Positions 8,353 through 17,151 of a DNA stretch of 53,831 nucleotides are shown in pieces. The translations under genes were made by a program, and so were the position numbers. The number at the start of each line of letters is the position of its first letter. The stretch's first letter is position 1. The DNA is from Opitutia bacterium (GTDB lineage Bacteria > Verrucomicrobiota > Verrucomicrobiia > Opitutales > Seribacteraceae): positions 1 through 53,831 of the forward strand of contig PBLJ01000008.1 in NCBI GenBank assembly GCA_002721705.1, in the 5' to 3' direction. The notes beneath the pieces were generated by a model. It worked only from the letters and a program-made list of their open reading frames with translations. It was not told where the DNA came from and did no database searches.

Positions 8353-8919
8353 ATGACTTCGGATGAGGCTCTGCAAATTTTCCGGGACACAGGCGCATGG
8401 TTGGACGGACATTTTATCCTGCGCAGCGGCAAGCATAGCCGGCAGTTTTTCCAGTGTGCCCTAGCACTGCAGCAAATGCCGGTGGTGGAAAAACTGGGAG
8501 CAGCGCTAGCAGCTCGTGTCCGGGATTTGCGCCCCACCACGGTGGTATCACCGGCGATGGGGGGTCTGGTGATTGGCCAAGAAGTGGCGCGACAACTGGG
8601 AACACGTTTCATTTTTCTCGAAAAAGAAGATGGGGCACTCGCGCTTCGGCGCGGATTTGAAATTGAGGACGGCGAGAGAATCCTGATCGTGGAGGATGTC
8701 GTCACCGCCGGCGGGCGCGTGCGCGAAACCATGGATATTGTCAGGCAACACTCCGGCGATATTGTGGGCGTTGCGCTGGTGGTGGATCGGTCCAATGGCT
8801 TGGTGGATCTTGATGTGCCCACGGAAAGCCTCATGCGCATGGAGGTGGAAACCTTTGCCCCGGACGCCCTGCCGGAGGACTTAAAAAAAATCCCGGTCAG
8901 ACACCCAGGGAGTAAATAA
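8353..8919 (+). CDS. pyrE: Orotate phosphoribosyltransferase
   Basis: Transfers the ribose-phosphate of PRPP to orotate in de novo UMP synthesis, in the cytoplasm. The protein has 188 residues from the ATG at 8353 and begins [20 protein letters not shown], like other PyrE proteins. [17 protein letters not shown] is the substrate region, and [17 protein letters not shown] is the PRPP-binding signature. An earlier ATG at 8302 would add 17 residues but would overlap the divergent metallopeptidase start. No clear Shine-Dalgarno is seen for either. msrA follows after 29 bases. Confidence 0.94.
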   Translation: MTSDEALQIFRDTGAWLDGHFILRSGKHSRQFFQCALALQQMPVVEKLGAALAARVRDLRPTTVVSPAMGGLVIGQEVARQLGTRFIFLEKEDGALALRRGFEIEDGERILIVEDVVTAGGRVRETMDIVRQHSGDIVGVALVVDRSNGLVDLDVPTESLMRMEVETFAPDALPEDLKKIPVRHPGSK

Positions 8920-8948
8920 ACAGGCCGCCATGCACGTCCATACTGACG

Positions 8949-9623
8949 ATGTTCAAAAAGCACATCACGAGCGGTCGGCTCATGGGGTTGGCACTTCTAG
9001 CTTTTTTGGGTGCAAGTTGTGGCCCCAGCCAATATACCCCTTCACCTTCGGATACCCATAACATGGAAACCCCAAAGGATTCACCCTCAGCGCCCAATGG
9101 CAAAACCAAGGTTGCCACCCTTGGCGGGGGATGTTTTTGGTGTGTCGAGGCCGTATTTGAACGTATTCGCGGTGTCGAGGCCGTTATATCCGGTTATGCC
9201 GGCGGTCGGGTGGAAAACCCCACCTACGATGCAGTTTGCACCGGTGCCACCGGTCACGCTGAGGTTTGCCAAATCCATTTCAATCCGGAAGAGATCTCTT
9301 TTGAAACCTTGCTGGAGGTGTTCTGGCTGACGCATGACCCCACCACTTTGAATCGCCAAGGCAATGACGTGGGCACTCAGTATCGATCAGTCATCTATTA
9401 TCACGATGAATCCCAGAAAGAGACCGCGGAGAAATCCATCGCCAAGGCCGGAGGAAAATTTGAAAACAAGATCGTGACGGAACTGGCTCCGCTGCCCAAA
9501 TTCTACGAAGCCGAGAAATATCATCAGGATTATTTTGCAAAAAATCCGGATCAGCCATACTGCGCGGTCATCATTCCGCCCAAGCTTGAGAAGATCAGGG
9601 GAATGGAGTTTTTCAAGCCTTAG
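8949..9623 (+). CDS. msrA: Peptide-methionine (S)-S-oxide reductase, exported
   Basis: Reduces methionine-S-sulfoxide in proteins. The N-terminus has Lys-Lys, then a hydrophobic stretch ([14 protein letters not shown]), then a Pro/Ser-rich linker. This suggests export and possibly lipid attachment at C24, although the lipobox is not ideal. The catalytic segment [12 protein letters not shown] places the active cysteine at residue 62. [22 protein letters not shown], split across two strands, is the family core, and [15 protein letters not shown] is the C-terminal signature. At 224 residues it is longer than cytosolic MsrA because of the leader. An envelope repair role is likely. Confidence 0.94.
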   Translation: MFKKHITSGRLMGLALLAFLGASCGPSQYTPSPSDTHNMETPKDSPSAPNGKTKVATLGGGCFWCVEAVFERIRGVEAVISGYAGGRVENPTYDAVCTGATGHAEVCQIHFNPEEISFETLLEVFWLTHDPTTLNRQGNDVGTQYRSVIYYHDESQKETAEKSIAKAGGKFENKIVTELAPLPKFYEAEKYHQDYFAKNPDQPYCAVIIPPKLEKIRGMEFFKP

Positions 9624-9649
9624 CCCGATCATAAAATTGCGCCGTTTCC

Positions 9650-9678
9650 TTGACGAAACCGGCCTCCTCCACTCTAAT
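9650..9678 (+). promoter_or_regulatory. Promoter of the first ConA-like secreted paralogue
   Basis: TTGACG, 17 bases, TCTAAT, then 8 bases to the ATG. This is the closest match to consensus in the window and predicts a leader of about two bases. Confidence 0.65.
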
Positions 9679-9686
9679 CTCCTGAC

Positions 9687-11528
9687 ATGAAGAAGATCAT
9701 CCAATCCCTCATCTGCCTCTCCTTGTCTGGACTGGCTGCCGCCGATGAGCCACAACCGAAGGCGCTGAAGAAAATCCGCCCCGTACCCGCCCCGGCCATC
9801 AAACAAGTTCCCCGCGAGATTGCCGCTGAGCATTTTCAAAAACTATTAAAGCAAAGGCTGGAGCTGAAAAACCCCAATGTGGTGATCCGAAAACAAATCC
9901 CGCGCCTGAACGCGCCAGAGCCCTTGATTATTCCCCCGCAGCAGCTTTGGGGTGGCCCCGTTCCGCCTCTTCAGAACGGACTGGCTCGGCCCAGCACCAC
10001 CAGCCTACCCCCTTTCCAAGCCAAGAAACAAGTGGAAGCGGTCATGCTTCTCGATGGCAGCCACATGCAGGGCAAGTTCATCTCTTATGATGACAAGACC
10101 GGTCTCACGTGGCGCCATCCCAACATGAAGTCGGACTTGGAAATTGACCCCAAAGGGATTGCCCGTGTCACCTTCGCCCCGGCCAAGAATACCACCGCCA
10201 AGCCCGCCCGCGCGCGCGTCCGACTCATCAACGGCGACACTCTTGACGGTGACCTGGCCGAGATGAACGACAAACACCTCATCCTTTCCACCTCCTTTGC
10301 AGGTCGGCTGGCCGTTAACCGGGCTGCCGTACAAACCCTCATTCCCGGCGAGACTGCGGGGACGGCCTTTTACGAAGGCCCCAAGGACGCGAAGAAATGG
10401 ACCTTTACCAACTCCAATGCCGTGAATTTCCAGGGCGGCTTCAGGCCCGGCCCTCTGCCCCCCGCTGTTCAGCAACAACTCAAGGCACGTTCCCAAGCCA
10501 AATGGACCCTCAAGGACGGAATCCTCACCAGCAGCGGCTCCGGCGCCCAAGTCGGCCGTGAGTTTGACAAGATTGGTGACAAGACCAACCTCGAGTTTGA
10601 TGTCCAGTGGAACAGCTCCCTCAGCCTTTACGTTTGCTTGCTGACGGATAATTTGAAGAGCTACAGTATGGGCAACTCATATTGCCTGCGCATTTCCCAG
10701 ACCAGCGCCTACATGTACCGGTACGAAAATGCAAACGGTCGCCGCCGGACCAGTCGTCTGGGCAGCACCGTGCGCTATAACATCAGCGGCGCGCCCCGCG
10801 CCCACGTCTCGATTCGTGTCGACAAAACCAAGAAACGCATTGTGCTTTATATCAACGGCAAACAAGCCGGCCTATGGAACGATCCCGGCAAATTTGTTTC
10901 CAAGAAAAACGGTATCCTTTTTTCCGCACGAACCAGCAACCCGATGGCCATTGCCAACATCAGGCTTAGCGAGTGGAGCGGCCAGATTCAGCAGGCCGGC
11001 GACAACAGTATCGGTGACGGAAAGGAGGACTTCCTCCGACTGGTCAACAACGACACGCTGACCGGCCAGTTGATGGACATCAAGCGCGGCAGAATCGAGT
11101 TTAAGCCCGAGTTTGGGGAGGTCATCCCCATCCCCATCGAGCGTGTGAACCTCATCCGGTTGGCTGATCCCGCCAAGGATCCCGCCGACGCCCAAAACCC
11201 CGTCCGGGCCAAGCTTCGCGGCCGAGGCCAAATCACCGCCACTCTCAAGTCTTGGAAGGATAACAAAGTCATCCTTTCCAGCCCATCCCTAGGCGAGGCC
11301 ACCGTGGAAGCTACCGCCATCGACTCCATTGACTTCAATCTTGGCAAGAACAACCAAACCCAAACCGCTTCCGTCCCCGCGGTCAATCTACCACCCCGCA
11401 ATAACCCGGCCGGCGTCATCAACATAAACGGCATCCAGCTTCCGGAGCAAAAATTGGACTTGAGAATCAACGGCGCCCGCATCGAGGTGCTTCCCCTCGC
11501 CCCCATTGTTCCAAAGAAAAAGCGTTAG
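9687..11528 (+). CDS. Secreted ConA/LamG-like protein with NGDxLxG repeats (paralogue 1)
   Basis: Protein of 613 residues with a signal peptide (MKKIIQSLICLSLSGLAAADE). Its function is unknown. A Pro-rich segment is followed by two short beta repeats, around LLDGSHMQGKFISY and LINGDTLDGDLAEM. Then comes a roughly 170-residue jelly-roll-like domain (TNLEFDVQWNSSLSLYV, HVSIRVDKTKKRIVLYINGK) that reads like a concanavalin A/LamG fold. Two more repeats follow, around LVNNDTLTGQLMDI and ITATLKSWKDNKVIL. The next gene has the same plan and alignable sequence along most of its length, so the pair is a tandem duplication. A carbohydrate- or surface-binding role is inference only. Confidence 0.8.
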   Translation: MKKIIQSLICLSLSGLAAADEPQPKALKKIRPVPAPAIKQVPREIAAEHFQKLLKQRLELKNPNVVIRKQIPRLNAPEPLIIPPQQLWGGPVPPLQNGLARPSTTSLPPFQAKKQVEAVMLLDGSHMQGKFISYDDKTGLTWRHPNMKSDLEIDPKGIARVTFAPAKNTTAKPARARVRLINGDTLDGDLAEMNDKHLILSTSFAGRLAVNRAAVQTLIPGETAGTAFYEGPKDAKKWTFTNSNAVNFQGGFRPGPLPPAVQQQLKARSQAKWTLKDGILTSSGSGAQVGREFDKIGDKTNLEFDVQWNSSLSLYVCLLTDNLKSYSMGNSYCLRISQTSAYMYRYENANGRRRTSRLGSTVRYNISGAPRAHVSIRVDKTKKRIVLYINGKQAGLWNDPGKFVSKKNGILFSARTSNPMAIANIRLSEWSGQIQQAGDNSIGDGKEDFLRLVNNDTLTGQLMDIKRGRIEFKPEFGEVIPIPIERVNLIRLADPAKDPADAQNPVRAKLRGRGQITATLKSWKDNKVILSSPSLGEATVEATAIDSIDFNLGKNNQTQTASVPAVNLPPRNNPAGVININGIQLPEQKLDLRINGARIEVLPLAPIVPKKKR

Positions 11529-11543
11529 CCAACGTTCCACCAG

Positions 11544-11572
11544 TTGACCCCGGTTCAGCACTCAGGTAGGCT
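11544..11572 (+). promoter_or_regulatory. Promoter of the second ConA-like secreted paralogue
   Basis: TTGACC, 17 bases, TAGGCT, then exactly 6 bases to the ATG, so the A of ATG would be +1. The paralogue therefore has its own promoter. Confidence 0.55.
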
Positions 11573-11578
11573 TCTTGC

Positions 11579-13090
11579 ATGAGGAGAGCCGGTCCATTCT
11601 TCACCACCGTGCTGTGTGCAGCCAGCCTGTACGCGAACAAGGTTATTGTCCCCCAGCGGCTGGTATCCCCCAGCGCGCCAATTGTCCGAACAGCACCGGT
11701 GGCCCGGATCTCCGTTGAACATGTCCAGTTCCTTAACGGGGACCGACTGCAGGGAAAACTCATCGGATTCAATCCAAAGCAAGGCTTGGTCTGGAGACAT
11801 GAGGGCATCAAGCCAGACCTCAACATTGACCCCGCCATGCTCCGCAGCGTCCAGCTGGTTACCAAGCCCGCGGCCATTCCCGGCCGTGATCGAGCCCGCC
11901 TCACCAATGGCGACGAGCTTCCCGGGAAAATCGTCGAACTCAACGAAGGGCAGCTCACATTTGAAACCTCATACGCCGGTAACCTGCAAATTAAACGCCC
12001 CCAACTCAGCGCCCTGCTGCCCGGCGAAACCTCTGGCGAGGCCATCTATGAAGGCCCCACGGATGCCAACGGCTGGGTCAACCAGGTCAATGGGAAAATC
12101 AAGAATCAACCCTCCGCCTCCTATTGGCATTTCAAGAATGGCGCCTTCCACAGCCAAGGCTCCAGCGTCGTTATCGGCCGCCATCTGCCCGACCTTCCTG
12201 ATCGCGTGAACTTTGAATTTCAAGCGTCATGGGCTTCATCCCTAAGCCTGTACATCAACCTTTTCACCGACCGGTTCACCGGCTACAGCTCAGGAAACTC
12301 CTACTGTATGCGTCTCACCCAATCCAGCGCGCGCATGTACCGATACCAAAACAACGGGCAAGGCAGCTCCTCCCGCAGCATTGGCTCGACCAAATCCTTC
12401 AACATTCCCGAGGTCCACTCTAATCGCACGGCCCACATCTCTATCCGCGTGGATCGCCGCCAAAAAAAAATCGCCCTCATCGTCAACGGACGTTTCATCA
12501 ACCAATGGTCCGACACCTTGGACTTTGCAGGGCGCGGCAATGGCCTGATGTTCACCACTCGCACCAGCGCTGCCATGACCTTGAGTCGCCTTCGGGTCAG
12601 CAAGTGGAACGGCAGCCTCCCGGGTCTTGTGAAATCAGGCGGGGCGGCTGGAAGCAACGACCACATACAATTGACCAATTCCGATTCCCTCAGCGGCAAG
12701 CTACTTACCATCAAAGCGGGCAAAGCTTCCCTCAACAGTGCTTTTGGGCAGGATATGAAAATCCCTCTCGCCCGAATCAGTGTGATTCAGCTGGCAAACC
12801 CCGCACCATCCGCCGCCGCGCCAAACACTGTCCGACTAACCCTCGCTAACCACGCCCGTGTCACCGCCCGGCTCATCGAATGGAGTGAAGGAAAAGTCAA
12901 GATCCACCACCCCGCCATTGGCAACCTCACCCTCGATAGCGCCGCAATCCGGCTAATCGATTTTGTCAACCAACCGCAAACCAGTGCCCCAACCACGAGT
13001 CGGGCACAACCCGAACTTATCGAGCTGCAGGAAGCCGTTCGCATTCATGAAGATGTAGAGGCTGAGCTGATCCAGAAAATCGAGCGGTAG
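11579..13090 (+). CDS. Secreted ConA/LamG-like protein with NGDxLxG repeats (paralogue 2)
   Basis: Protein of 503 residues, a tandem paralogue of the preceding gene. It has an N-terminal signal-like stretch (RRAGPFFTTVLCAASLYA). Repeat one lies around FLNGDRLQGKLIGF and repeat two around LTNGDELPGKIVEL. Then comes the ConA-like core (VNFEFQASWASSLSLYINLF, GNSYCMRLTQSSARMYRY, TAHISIRVDRRQKKIALIVN), and repeats three and four follow (LTNSDSLSGKLLTI, VTARLIEWSEGKVKI). Compared with paralogue 1 it lacks the Pro-rich N-terminal region and the long tail. The shared GNSYC..R and MYRY motifs are the most conserved. Function is unknown. Confidence 0.8.
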   Translation: MRRAGPFFTTVLCAASLYANKVIVPQRLVSPSAPIVRTAPVARISVEHVQFLNGDRLQGKLIGFNPKQGLVWRHEGIKPDLNIDPAMLRSVQLVTKPAAIPGRDRARLTNGDELPGKIVELNEGQLTFETSYAGNLQIKRPQLSALLPGETSGEAIYEGPTDANGWVNQVNGKIKNQPSASYWHFKNGAFHSQGSSVVIGRHLPDLPDRVNFEFQASWASSLSLYINLFTDRFTGYSSGNSYCMRLTQSSARMYRYQNNGQGSSSRSIGSTKSFNIPEVHSNRTAHISIRVDRRQKKIALIVNGRFINQWSDTLDFAGRGNGLMFTTRTSAAMTLSRLRVSKWNGSLPGLVKSGGAAGSNDHIQLTNSDSLSGKLLTIKAGKASLNSAFGQDMKIPLARISVIQLANPAPSAAAPNTVRLTLANHARVTARLIEWSEGKVKIHHPAIGNLTLDSAAIRLIDFVNQPQTSAPTTSRAQPELIELQEAVRIHEDVEAELIQKIER

Positions 13091-13098
13091 TCCGGCAT

Positions 13099-13127
13099 TT
13101 GCCGCCCTCATGCGCATCTGTTACTCT
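13099..13127 (+). promoter_or_regulatory. Promoter of the UbiD-family gene
   Basis: TTGCCG, 17 bases, TACTCT, then 8 bases to the ATG, predicting a leader of about two bases. Confidence 0.5.
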
Positions 13128-13135
13128 CCCCGCGC

Positions 13136-14638
13136 ATGGCCCACTACTCTTATCGTGAATTTCTGAACCATCTCGAAGCTGCTGGCGAACTTCGGCGCAT
13201 TCGGCAGGCTGTCGCCACCGAGCTGGAAATCACCGAGATCGCCAATCGCGAGATGAAAAAAACCGGTGGTGGGCAGGCCCTCCTTTTTGAGCAGCCCACG
13301 GTCAACGGCACGCCCGCCTCCATCCCCCTCGCCATCAACACATACGGCAGTGAAAAACGCATGGCCATGACCCTCGGCCGCGACTCTGTCGCGGATGCCG
13401 CCGCCGAATTGAACAAACTCGTCAAGGCCAAGCCTCCCACCAATCTCGGCGAGGCCTTCAAGCTTCTGGGCACAGCTCTGGATCTTCGCCATGCCAAACC
13501 AAAGAAAGTCAACGACGGACCCTGCAAAGAGGTCATCCATAAATTTGAATCAAAGGAAAACGAGACTGGGGATTTCCCGACCCTATTGAATCTCCCCATC
13601 CAACAATGCTGGCCACAGGACGCCGGGCGTTTCATCACCCTCCCTTGTGTCGTTACTCATGATCCTGACACCGGAGAGAGAAACCTCGGCATGTACCGCA
13701 TGCAGGTGTTCGACGGACAAACCACCGCCCTCCACTGGCAGTTGCAAAAGGTCGCCGCCCGTCACGGTCGCCGCTATTACGAGAAGGGCGAGCGCATGCC
13801 TGTCAGTGTTTTTCTGGGCGGCGATCCAGTTTACGCCTTTTGCGCCAGCGCGCCTTTGCCCGATGGACTTGATGAACTTCTCCTGGCCGGCTGGCTCCGC
13901 CAAAAATCCGTGCCGTTGATTAAATGCGAAACCAACGACCTTGAAGTACCCGCAGATGCAGACATCATCCTCGAGGGCTATGTCGACCCCACAGAACCCC
14001 TGCGCGACGAGGGCCCGTTCGGCGATCACACCGGCTACTACACGCTCCCGGAAAAATATCCGGCCTTCCATCTCACCGCCATCACCCACCGTCGCGAGCC
14101 CGTCTATCCCAGCACGATCGTCGGCCAGCCGCCGATGGAAGACTTCTACCTCGGCACCGCCAGCGTCCGGCTCTTCCTGCCCATTCTGAAGATGAACTTC
14201 CCTGAATTGGTGGACCTCGCCTTGCCCGCCGAAGGCGTCTTCCACAACCTCGTTTTTGTCAGCATCAAGAAGACCTACCCCATGCAGGCCTTCAAGATCA
14301 TGCACGGCCTATGGGGCGCGGGCCAAATGATGTTTGCCAAGTATATCATCGTGGTCGACGACGACGTGGACGTGCACAATACCAGCGAAGTTCTCTTCCG
14401 CCTTGGCGCCTGTACAGATCCCCAACGGGATGCCCTCTTCACCCGTGGCCCTGCGGATGTTCTGGATCATGCCACCACTGATCTAGCCATCGGCACCAAG
14501 CTCGGCCTTGACGCCACCCACAAACTTCCCGGCGAAAGCGGCTTCCACCGTGACTGGCCGCCCATCATTAAAATGGACGAAGCCGTAAAGAAAAAGGTGG
14601 ATGAAATTCTTGGATCTGTCCCAAACGAGGATAGTTAA
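13136..14638 (+). CDS. UbiD family decarboxylase
   Basis: Non-oxidative decarboxylase using prenylated FMN, of the UbiD family that acts on aromatic or unsaturated acids. At 500 residues it is typical. GRFITLPCVVTHDP and NLGMYRMQVFD form the prFMN and metal region with the conserved Arg and Asn. EGPFGDHTGYYT holds the conserved Glu residues of the ExxR..E network. Downstream, PVYPSTIVGQPPMED is another family signature. It may act in menaquinone or ubiquinone biosynthesis, but no quinone genes are adjacent. No ubiX (the prFMN synthase) is in the window; the coaC-like flavoprotein at 41.7 kb is a related fold but not UbiX by sequence. Confidence 0.92.
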   Translation: MAHYSYREFLNHLEAAGELRRIRQAVATELEITEIANREMKKTGGGQALLFEQPTVNGTPASIPLAINTYGSEKRMAMTLGRDSVADAAAELNKLVKAKPPTNLGEAFKLLGTALDLRHAKPKKVNDGPCKEVIHKFESKENETGDFPTLLNLPIQQCWPQDAGRFITLPCVVTHDPDTGERNLGMYRMQVFDGQTTALHWQLQKVAARHGRRYYEKGERMPVSVFLGGDPVYAFCASAPLPDGLDELLLAGWLRQKSVPLIKCETNDLEVPADADIILEGYVDPTEPLRDEGPFGDHTGYYTLPEKYPAFHLTAITHRREPVYPSTIVGQPPMEDFYLGTASVRLFLPILKMNFPELVDLALPAEGVFHNLVFVSIKKTYPMQAFKIMHGLWGAGQMMFAKYIIVVDDDVDVHNTSEVLFRLGACTDPQRDALFTRGPADVLDHATTDLAIGTKLGLDATHKLPGESGFHRDWPPIIKMDEAVKKKVDEILGSVPNEDS

Positions 14639-14694
14639 TCCGATACAGGGAAATTATCTCTGTGTTCCCTGCGTCTCTATGGTAAAACCCGCCC

Positions 14695-16029
14695 ATGCGA
14701 ACTCTCATTCTTACCGTGGGACTGATAGTCACTGCCTTGTCTTCACAGGCAGCCAAGCCAAATATCGTCATGATCCTAGTGGATGATTTGGGATATTCCG
14801 ACCTGTCCTCATTCGGCGGCACCGATATCCAAACGCCAGCCATCGACAAGCTCATGAACTCCGGATTGAGGTTTGACCAATATTATTCCAACTGCACCGT
14901 CTGCACACCCACGCGCGCATCCCTTCTGACCGGACGTTACCCCGATATAGTTGGCGCCCCCGGAGTGATTCGACAATGGGATAAGGACAGTTGGGGCTAC
15001 TTCAAGCCAACTGGGCCGACCTTGCCCGAGCTGATGCGCAAGGCCGGCTATCACACCGCCATGGTGGGCAAATGGCACTTGGGGTTTGAGTCACCCAACA
15101 TTCCGAATGACCGCGGCTTTGACTTCTTTCACGGTTTTCTGGCGGATATGATGGATGACTACTGGACCCATCTTCGTGGCGGAGTTAACTGGATGCGCCT
15201 CAACAAGGAAGAAGTGAAACCCAAGGGCCACGCCACGGAAGTGTTCACTCGCTGGGCCATTGACTACATCAAGGAACAAACCGCCAGTAAAAAGCAGCCC
15301 TTTTTCCTCTACCTTGCCTACAATGCTCCCCATTTCCCCATCCAGCCCCCCAAGGATTGGCTGGAAAAAGTGCAAAAACGAGAACCGCAACTCGACAAAA
15401 AGCGCGCCACCAACGTCGCGTTTGTTGAACACATGGATCACGAGATCGGCAAGTTTCTTGACGCCGTCAACGAGCTCGGCATCGCCAATGACACTCTCAT
15501 TGTCTTTTCCTCCGACAACGGCGGATCCATTCCTCACGGTGCCCTGAACGGCAAGTTGCGAGGAGGCAAACAAGACCATTGGGAAGGAGGCATCCGTGTT
15601 CCAACCTGCGCCGTGTGGCCCGGCACCATTCCTGTTGGCCGCACAAGTGCCCCGGGAATCACGATGGATCTTCTGCCAACTTTTTGCGAAATAGCGGGGG
15701 CCAACGTAAAACACGAAATTGATGGTCAAAGCCTGGCCAACGTCCTGCTCAAAGGGGGCAAGGGTGATCCCCACCGGACCCTTGTGTTCGTTCGCCGCGA
15801 AGGCAACCGTCGTTATCAAGGAAGAGCTTACTACGCCATTCGTAAAGGCCCCTGGAAACTCCTACAGAACAATCCCTTTGAACCCATGAAGCTGGTGAAT
15901 CTCGAGAAAGATCCCGCCGAGAAAAACCCCTTGCCGTTAAACAGTAAAATTGCCAACGAGTTGACACGCACGCTTATGGATCATATTCAAAAAGCAGGCG
16001 CCACCCCATGGCGAAAGCCAAATCGATAG
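14695..16029 (+). CDS. Secreted sulfatase (arylsulfatase A-like)
   Basis: Hydrolyses sulfate esters. The protein has 444 residues with a signal peptide (MRTLILTVGLIVTALSSQAA), so it is exported. The metal-binding Asp pair is in MILVDDLGYSD (residues 30-31). CTPTRASLLTGRYP starting at C70 is the C-x-P-x-R signature in which Cys is converted to formylglycine. MVGKWHLGF and FSSDNGG are further family motifs. The formylglycine-generating enzyme is not in this window. A -10-like TAAAAC ends 6 bases before the ATG but has no good -35. Such sulfatases are abundant in Verrucomicrobiota and Planctomycetota that use sulfated polysaccharides; the actual substrate is unknown. Confidence 0.94.
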   Translation: MRTLILTVGLIVTALSSQAAKPNIVMILVDDLGYSDLSSFGGTDIQTPAIDKLMNSGLRFDQYYSNCTVCTPTRASLLTGRYPDIVGAPGVIRQWDKDSWGYFKPTGPTLPELMRKAGYHTAMVGKWHLGFESPNIPNDRGFDFFHGFLADMMDDYWTHLRGGVNWMRLNKEEVKPKGHATEVFTRWAIDYIKEQTASKKQPFFLYLAYNAPHFPIQPPKDWLEKVQKREPQLDKKRATNVAFVEHMDHEIGKFLDAVNELGIANDTLIVFSSDNGGSIPHGALNGKLRGGKQDHWEGGIRVPTCAVWPGTIPVGRTSAPGITMDLLPTFCEIAGANVKHEIDGQSLANVLLKGGKGDPHRTLVFVRREGNRRYQGRAYYAIRKGPWKLLQNNPFEPMKLVNLEKDPAEKNPLPLNSKIANELTRTLMDHIQKAGATPWRKPNR

Positions 16030-16095
16030 AAATAATTCTGGCTGTCGCGGAAAACCAGCCGAACCCGTCCTGCCGCAAGGGAAAACCAAAACCGC

Positions 16096-17151
16096 ATGAA
16101 AGACCCGTTTGAAAATATAACGAACCGCATCCGTTCCTTTATTGACGGCGGCCAAGATGATTTTGATGATCTGGCCCAAGCCCTCTTCGCCCTGCAATAC
16201 GAGCACGTCATTCCCTACCGTAATTTCTGCGAATCACGAAGCATCACTCCCGGCAGCTCCAAGGTCATTCCTGCCATCCCAAGCACCGCATTCCGGGATT
16301 ACGAAGTTACCAGTCTCGACACTGACGACCGTTCAGCCACATTCCATTCCAGCGGCACAACCACCCAAACTCCCAGCCGAAATTATCATAACCACGCCTC
16401 ACTCAAGCTCTACGAACATTCCTTAACCACCACTTACTCGAAAAACCTAACCGCCACTCCCCGCACCCTTTCTCTCACTCCAGCCCCAGCCAGCGCCCCT
16501 CACTCTTCGTTGGTCCATATGCTGCGGGCTGTCCAAGTCAACCCCATCTTCACTGGTGCATCCACCCCGACTGGCTGGAAAGTAGACACCGCCACCACCC
16601 TGAAAGAAATTCAGGCCAGCGATGCCCCCATCACCATCATGGGAACCGCGTTCTCTTTCGTACACCTTTGCGACGAGATCACCCCCATCTCGTTGCCTCC
16701 GGGCTCACAAGTCATGGAAACCGGAGGCTACAAGGGGCAGTCCCGGGAACTGGGCATGGCCGATCTCCACGCACTTATCACGGAAAAACTTGGTATTCTC
16801 CCCAGCCAAATCGTTCGCGAATACGGCATGTGCGAACTTAGTTCGCAAGCCTACGCCACAAGGGACGGTCACTTCCGTTTTCCCCACTGGGCCAAGACTC
16901 GAATTGTCTCCCCGGAAACAGGCCGCGAAGTCGCATCCGGCCAAACCGGAATTCTGGAAGTCATCGACCTTGCCAGCACTCGCTCAGTCCTCGCCATTCG
17001 CACTGGAGATCTCGCCATTCGTCACAGCGAGGACTTCGAACTCCTCGGGCGCGCAGCTTCAAGCGATCCCCGCGGCTGTTCTTTAAATGCAACCGATCTC
17101 GACAGCAGCCGTGCCCGTGAGGCACGGTCACCCCATCATGGCCCCGCTTGA
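16096..17151 (+). CDS. Acyl-protein synthetase, LuxE-like
   Basis: Adenylate-forming enzyme of the LuxE type. In known systems it activates a fatty acid as acyl-AMP, forms an acyl-enzyme and passes the acyl group to LuxC for reduction to aldehyde. The protein has 351 residues. FHSSGTTTQTPS is the AMP-forming P-loop-like motif, METGGYKGQSRE and REYGMCELSSQAY are family core motifs, and LLGRAASSDPRGCSL near the C-terminus holds the expected acyl-accepting cysteine region. The next gene is a LuxC homologue overlapping its 3' end in another frame. No luciferase genes (luxAB) occur here. About 15 residues after the conserved end look like non-conserved tail. Confidence 0.85.
   Translation: MKDPFENITNRIRSFIDGGQDDFDDLAQALFALQYEHVIPYRNFCESRSITPGSSKVIPAIPSTAFRDYEVTSLDTDDRSATFHSSGTTTQTPSRNYHNHASLKLYEHSLTTTYSKNLTATPRTLSLTPAPASAPHSSLVHMLRAVQVNPIFTGASTPTGWKVDTATTLKEIQASDAPITIMGTAFSFVHLCDEITPISLPPGSQVMETGGYKGQSRELGMADLHALITEKLGILPSQIVREYGMCELSSQAYATRDGHFRFPHWAKTRIVSPETGREVASGQTGILEVIDLASTRSVLAIRTGDLAIRHSEDFELLGRAASSDPRGCSLNATDLDSSRAREARSPHHGPA

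Noticed and set aside
16030-16095. Inverted repeat GGCTG...CAGCC after the sulfatase as a terminator
   Set aside because: Five-base stem with an 11-base loop and no T-run.
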